Under the pieces are notes generated by a model. The model was not told where the DNA came from, searched no databases, and saw only the letters and a list, made by a program, of their open reading frames with translations. 34,974 nucleotides of DNA. It comes from Alphaproteobacteria bacterium. Its GTDB lineage: Bacteria > Pseudomonadota > Alphaproteobacteria > Acetobacterales > Acetobacteraceae. A program made the translations under genes and the position numbers. Positions 34,433 through 34,974 of the stretch are shown here, piece after piece (the first letter of the stretch is position 1; each line of letters starts with the position of its first letter). The DNA lies in contig JAFKFI010000082.1 of the NCBI GenBank assembly GCA_017307285.1, positions 1 to 34,974 on the forward strand, written 5' to 3'.

Positions 34433-34974
34433 GATTTCTCCGGGCCGTCGAATTCGGGCTCCGAGAAGTCAGGAGGCTCGCGACCCCCCCGCTCGCGCAG
34501 ATTGGGGGGCAGCTCCAATCCGCCGATCGGTCCAAAGAGGGCGCGCATCGCCCGCCCGAACCCCGTGCCCTGCACCAGCCAGGTCAGCGCCGCCAGCACC
34601 GCGAGCGTGGCAGCGATCACCGCCACCTGCATCCAGCCGATCCGCACCGGAAAGGTGGGGTCCGCCAGCAGCGTGAAGCCCCCCGGCACCAACGCCGGGA
34701 TCGGCTTCACCCGCGCCCCCTGTGCCGCCTGCACGAAGTTCTGCAACGCGATCGACAGCCCGATCGCCGAGATCAGCGGCGCCAGCCGGAACGACCCGCG
34801 CAGCGGACGATAGGCCACGCGCTCCATCGTCCAGCCGTACAGCGCCGCGATCGCGACCGCGAAGATCAGCGCCGCCGCGATCGCCAGCGGCACGGCGGTC
34901 ACCCCTGCGAGCCCCACCAGCACGATCAGCGCGAGGAACGCCCCCACCATGAACACGTCGCCATGGGCGAAGTT
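34429..34974 (-). CDS. Chimeric frame: LivH-type permease front joined to FitA/VapB-type antitoxin tail, partial
   Basis: The frame enters from outside the right end (NFAHGDVFMVGAFLAL, the typical LivH N-terminal motif). LivH sequence continues with ERVAYRPLRGS and APLISAIGLSIALQNFVQ and a fourth hydrophobic stretch (VAVIAATLAVLAALTWLV). LivH is the inner-membrane permease of branched-chain amino acid ABC importers and should go on for about 110 more residues. After GTGFGRAMRA, however, the frame changes to a soluble tail, LFGPIGGLELPPNLRE... ending DGPEKS, and stops at 34429. Such a tail (aLFgxiGGveLelP..reppdF) is typical of the toxin-binding C-terminus of FitA/VapB antitoxins, and the stop overlaps vapC by 4 bp as in real antitoxin-toxin pairs. 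The junction is about 34540-34570. The family of the tail is recognised from memory. Confidence 0.75.
   Translation of the reverse strand, partial: NFAHGDVFMVGAFLALIVLVGLAGVTAVPLAIAAALIFAVAIAALYGWTMERVAYRPLRGSFRLAPLISAIGLSIALQNFVQAAQGARVKPIPALVPGGFTLLADPTFPVRIGWMQVAVIAATLAVLAALTWLVQGTGFGRAMRALFGPIGGLELPPNLRERGGREPPDFSEPEFDGPEKS

Overview
The window is GC-rich DNA, densely packed with genes, and looks like part of an alphaproteobacterial chromosome. The order Rhodospirillales/Acetobacterales is my best guess. Signs are the coding style (GC-rich third positions, GTG and TTG starts, 4-bp start/stop overlaps), a TPP-riboswitch-controlled thiC, a psd-pssA pair, an ArsR-type regulator, a SirB1 protein and a DUF29 protein. 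Most genes are housekeeping or common accessory genes. No phage, insertion sequence or CRISPR array is visible.

Layout. 1-4439 (minus): a peptide/nickel-type ABC importer, read in the order binding protein, DppB, DppC, DppD, start of DppF. A palindromic repeat sits between the two ATPase genes. 4748-4822: tRNA-Thr(CGT). 4870-6961 (minus): a RutE-like nitroreductase, an Nfu iron-sulfur scaffold and a SirB1 protein. 7096-8022: a PEP-CTERM surface protein preceded by a very good sigma-54 promoter. 8030-10092: thiC with terminator, TPP riboswitch and promoter. 10186-14618 (plus): an ArsR-like regulator, an unrecognised two-repeat protein, glutamate/leucine dehydrogenase and a ChaA cation/proton antiporter. 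14599-17853 (minus): a BisC-type sulfoxide reductase with a sulfonate-type binding protein. 18054-19763: ArsC, LOG protein, cytochrome b561. 19879-22467 (plus): LysM protein, Psd, PssA. 22468-28350: a CaiB-type CoA-transferase, a class I CoA-transferase-like pair, a secreted lipase and a GMC oxidoreductase, which look like one catabolic module. 28334-31799 (minus): EcsC protein, MetX-like hydrolase, DUF29, BrkB. 31800-33996 (plus): a structured leader plus an ornithine-decarboxylase-type enzyme, then a dienelactone hydrolase. 34007-34974 (minus): a VapC toxin, translationally coupled to an open reading frame that joins the first part of a LivH permease to the tail of a FitA/VapB-type antitoxin.

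The most striking points are the livH::antitoxin chimera at the right end, the palindromic repeat that supplies the stop codon and C-terminal tail of DppD at the left end, the sigma-54 promoter of the PEP-CTERM gene, the CoA-transferase-like pair without the expected catalytic glutamate, the binding-protein/sulfoxide-reductase pair without its own permease or ATPase, and the leader ahead of the decarboxylase gene.
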